Shown here: positions 5,821-5,919 of the stretch, one piece after another
Layout: each line of letters starts with the position of its first letter
Position numbering within the stretch: position 1 is the stretch's first letter
Origin: Proteobacteria bacterium UBA664
GTDB lineage: Bacteria > Pseudomonadota > Gammaproteobacteria > UBA7966
Assembly (NCBI GenBank): GCA_002299125.1
Contig: DBNU01000174.1
Span: 1-5,919 of the forward strand
Length of the DNA: 5,919 bases
Direction: 5' to 3'
The notes under the pieces: model-generated
Seen by the model: only the letters and a program-made list of their open reading frames with translations
Database searches by the model: none
Told to the model about the DNA's origin: nothing
Position numbers and translations under genes: made by a program

Positions 5821-5911
5821 CCCCCGACAAGGACACTCGCGGGCAGGCGGCGGCGGGGCCCCAGTGTCGGTGCCGTCCAAGGACTGGATCCCCGCCTGCG
5901 CGGGGATGACG
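5810..5911 (-). repeat. Dispersed palindromic repeat, copy 2 (inverted)
   Basis: This is the same unit as at 3783-3878, read on the minus strand: CGTCAT at 5911-5906, then a perfect 8-bp stem (5888-5895 with 5900-5907, loop CTGC on the plus strand), CCAGT, a divergent middle, and a GTGTCCTTGTCGGG tail ending near 5823, then GCGGGGACGACG. Its stem reads ATCCCCGC/GCGGGGAT where copy 1 has ATGCCCGC/GCGGGCAT, a G-C to C-G swap that preserves pairing. Because of the opposite orientation, both tails face inward around the flavoenzyme, small membrane gene and lolA. The window ends 8 nt beyond the unit, so any outer flank is not visible. Confidence 0.75.
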
Positions 5912-5919
5912 AGGGGCGC

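Overview
The window is GC-rich, densely coded bacterial chromosome. It most likely comes from a gammaproteobacterium, because a short-linker FtsK DNA translocase lies upstream of the lipoprotein chaperone LolA on the same strand, a pairing typical of that class. A high-GC lineage such as the Chromatiales/Ectothiorhodospiraceae would fit, but this is inference from gene order and composition. No phage, transposase, CRISPR, tRNA or rRNA signal was found.

Layout: (1) 1-1192, minus strand: the 5' part (397 codons) of an AbgT-family p-aminobenzoyl-glutamate-type membrane transporter, running off the left edge. (2) 1193-1388: a divergent intergenic region with an AT-richer patch in front of ftsK. 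(3) 1389-3713, plus: complete ftsK (774 aa) with membrane domain, short Pro-rich linker, alpha/beta motor and gamma domain. (4) 3714-4055: a non-coding gap holding a palindromic dispersed repeat followed by two more small hairpins. (5) 4056-4799, plus: a SagB/ThcOx-type nitroreductase-fold flavoenzyme with an N-terminal membrane anchor. (6) 4803-5006, plus: a 67-aa two-helix membrane protein with a GTG start, 3 nt after the enzyme's stop. (7) 5080-5715, plus: lolA with signal peptide and GTG start. (8) 5716-5919: a non-coding tail with a hairpin, a cluster of CCGTCGTCC-type short repeats, and a second, inverted copy of the dispersed repeat.

How the genes relate: FtsK (division and chromosome segregation) and LolA (periplasmic carrier of outer-membrane lipoproteins) are housekeeping genes. 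The flavoenzyme and its small membrane neighbour look like a translationally coupled pair between them; lolA, 73 nt further on, probably shares the transcript. The three-gene block is bracketed by two inverted repeat copies of about 100 bp whose tails point inward. Their 8-bp hairpin stems differ by a compensatory base-pair change.

The most unusual parts are the uncharacterised enzyme/microprotein pair and the covarying repeat. The rest is ordinary core genome. The long antisense reading frames are high-GC shadows.
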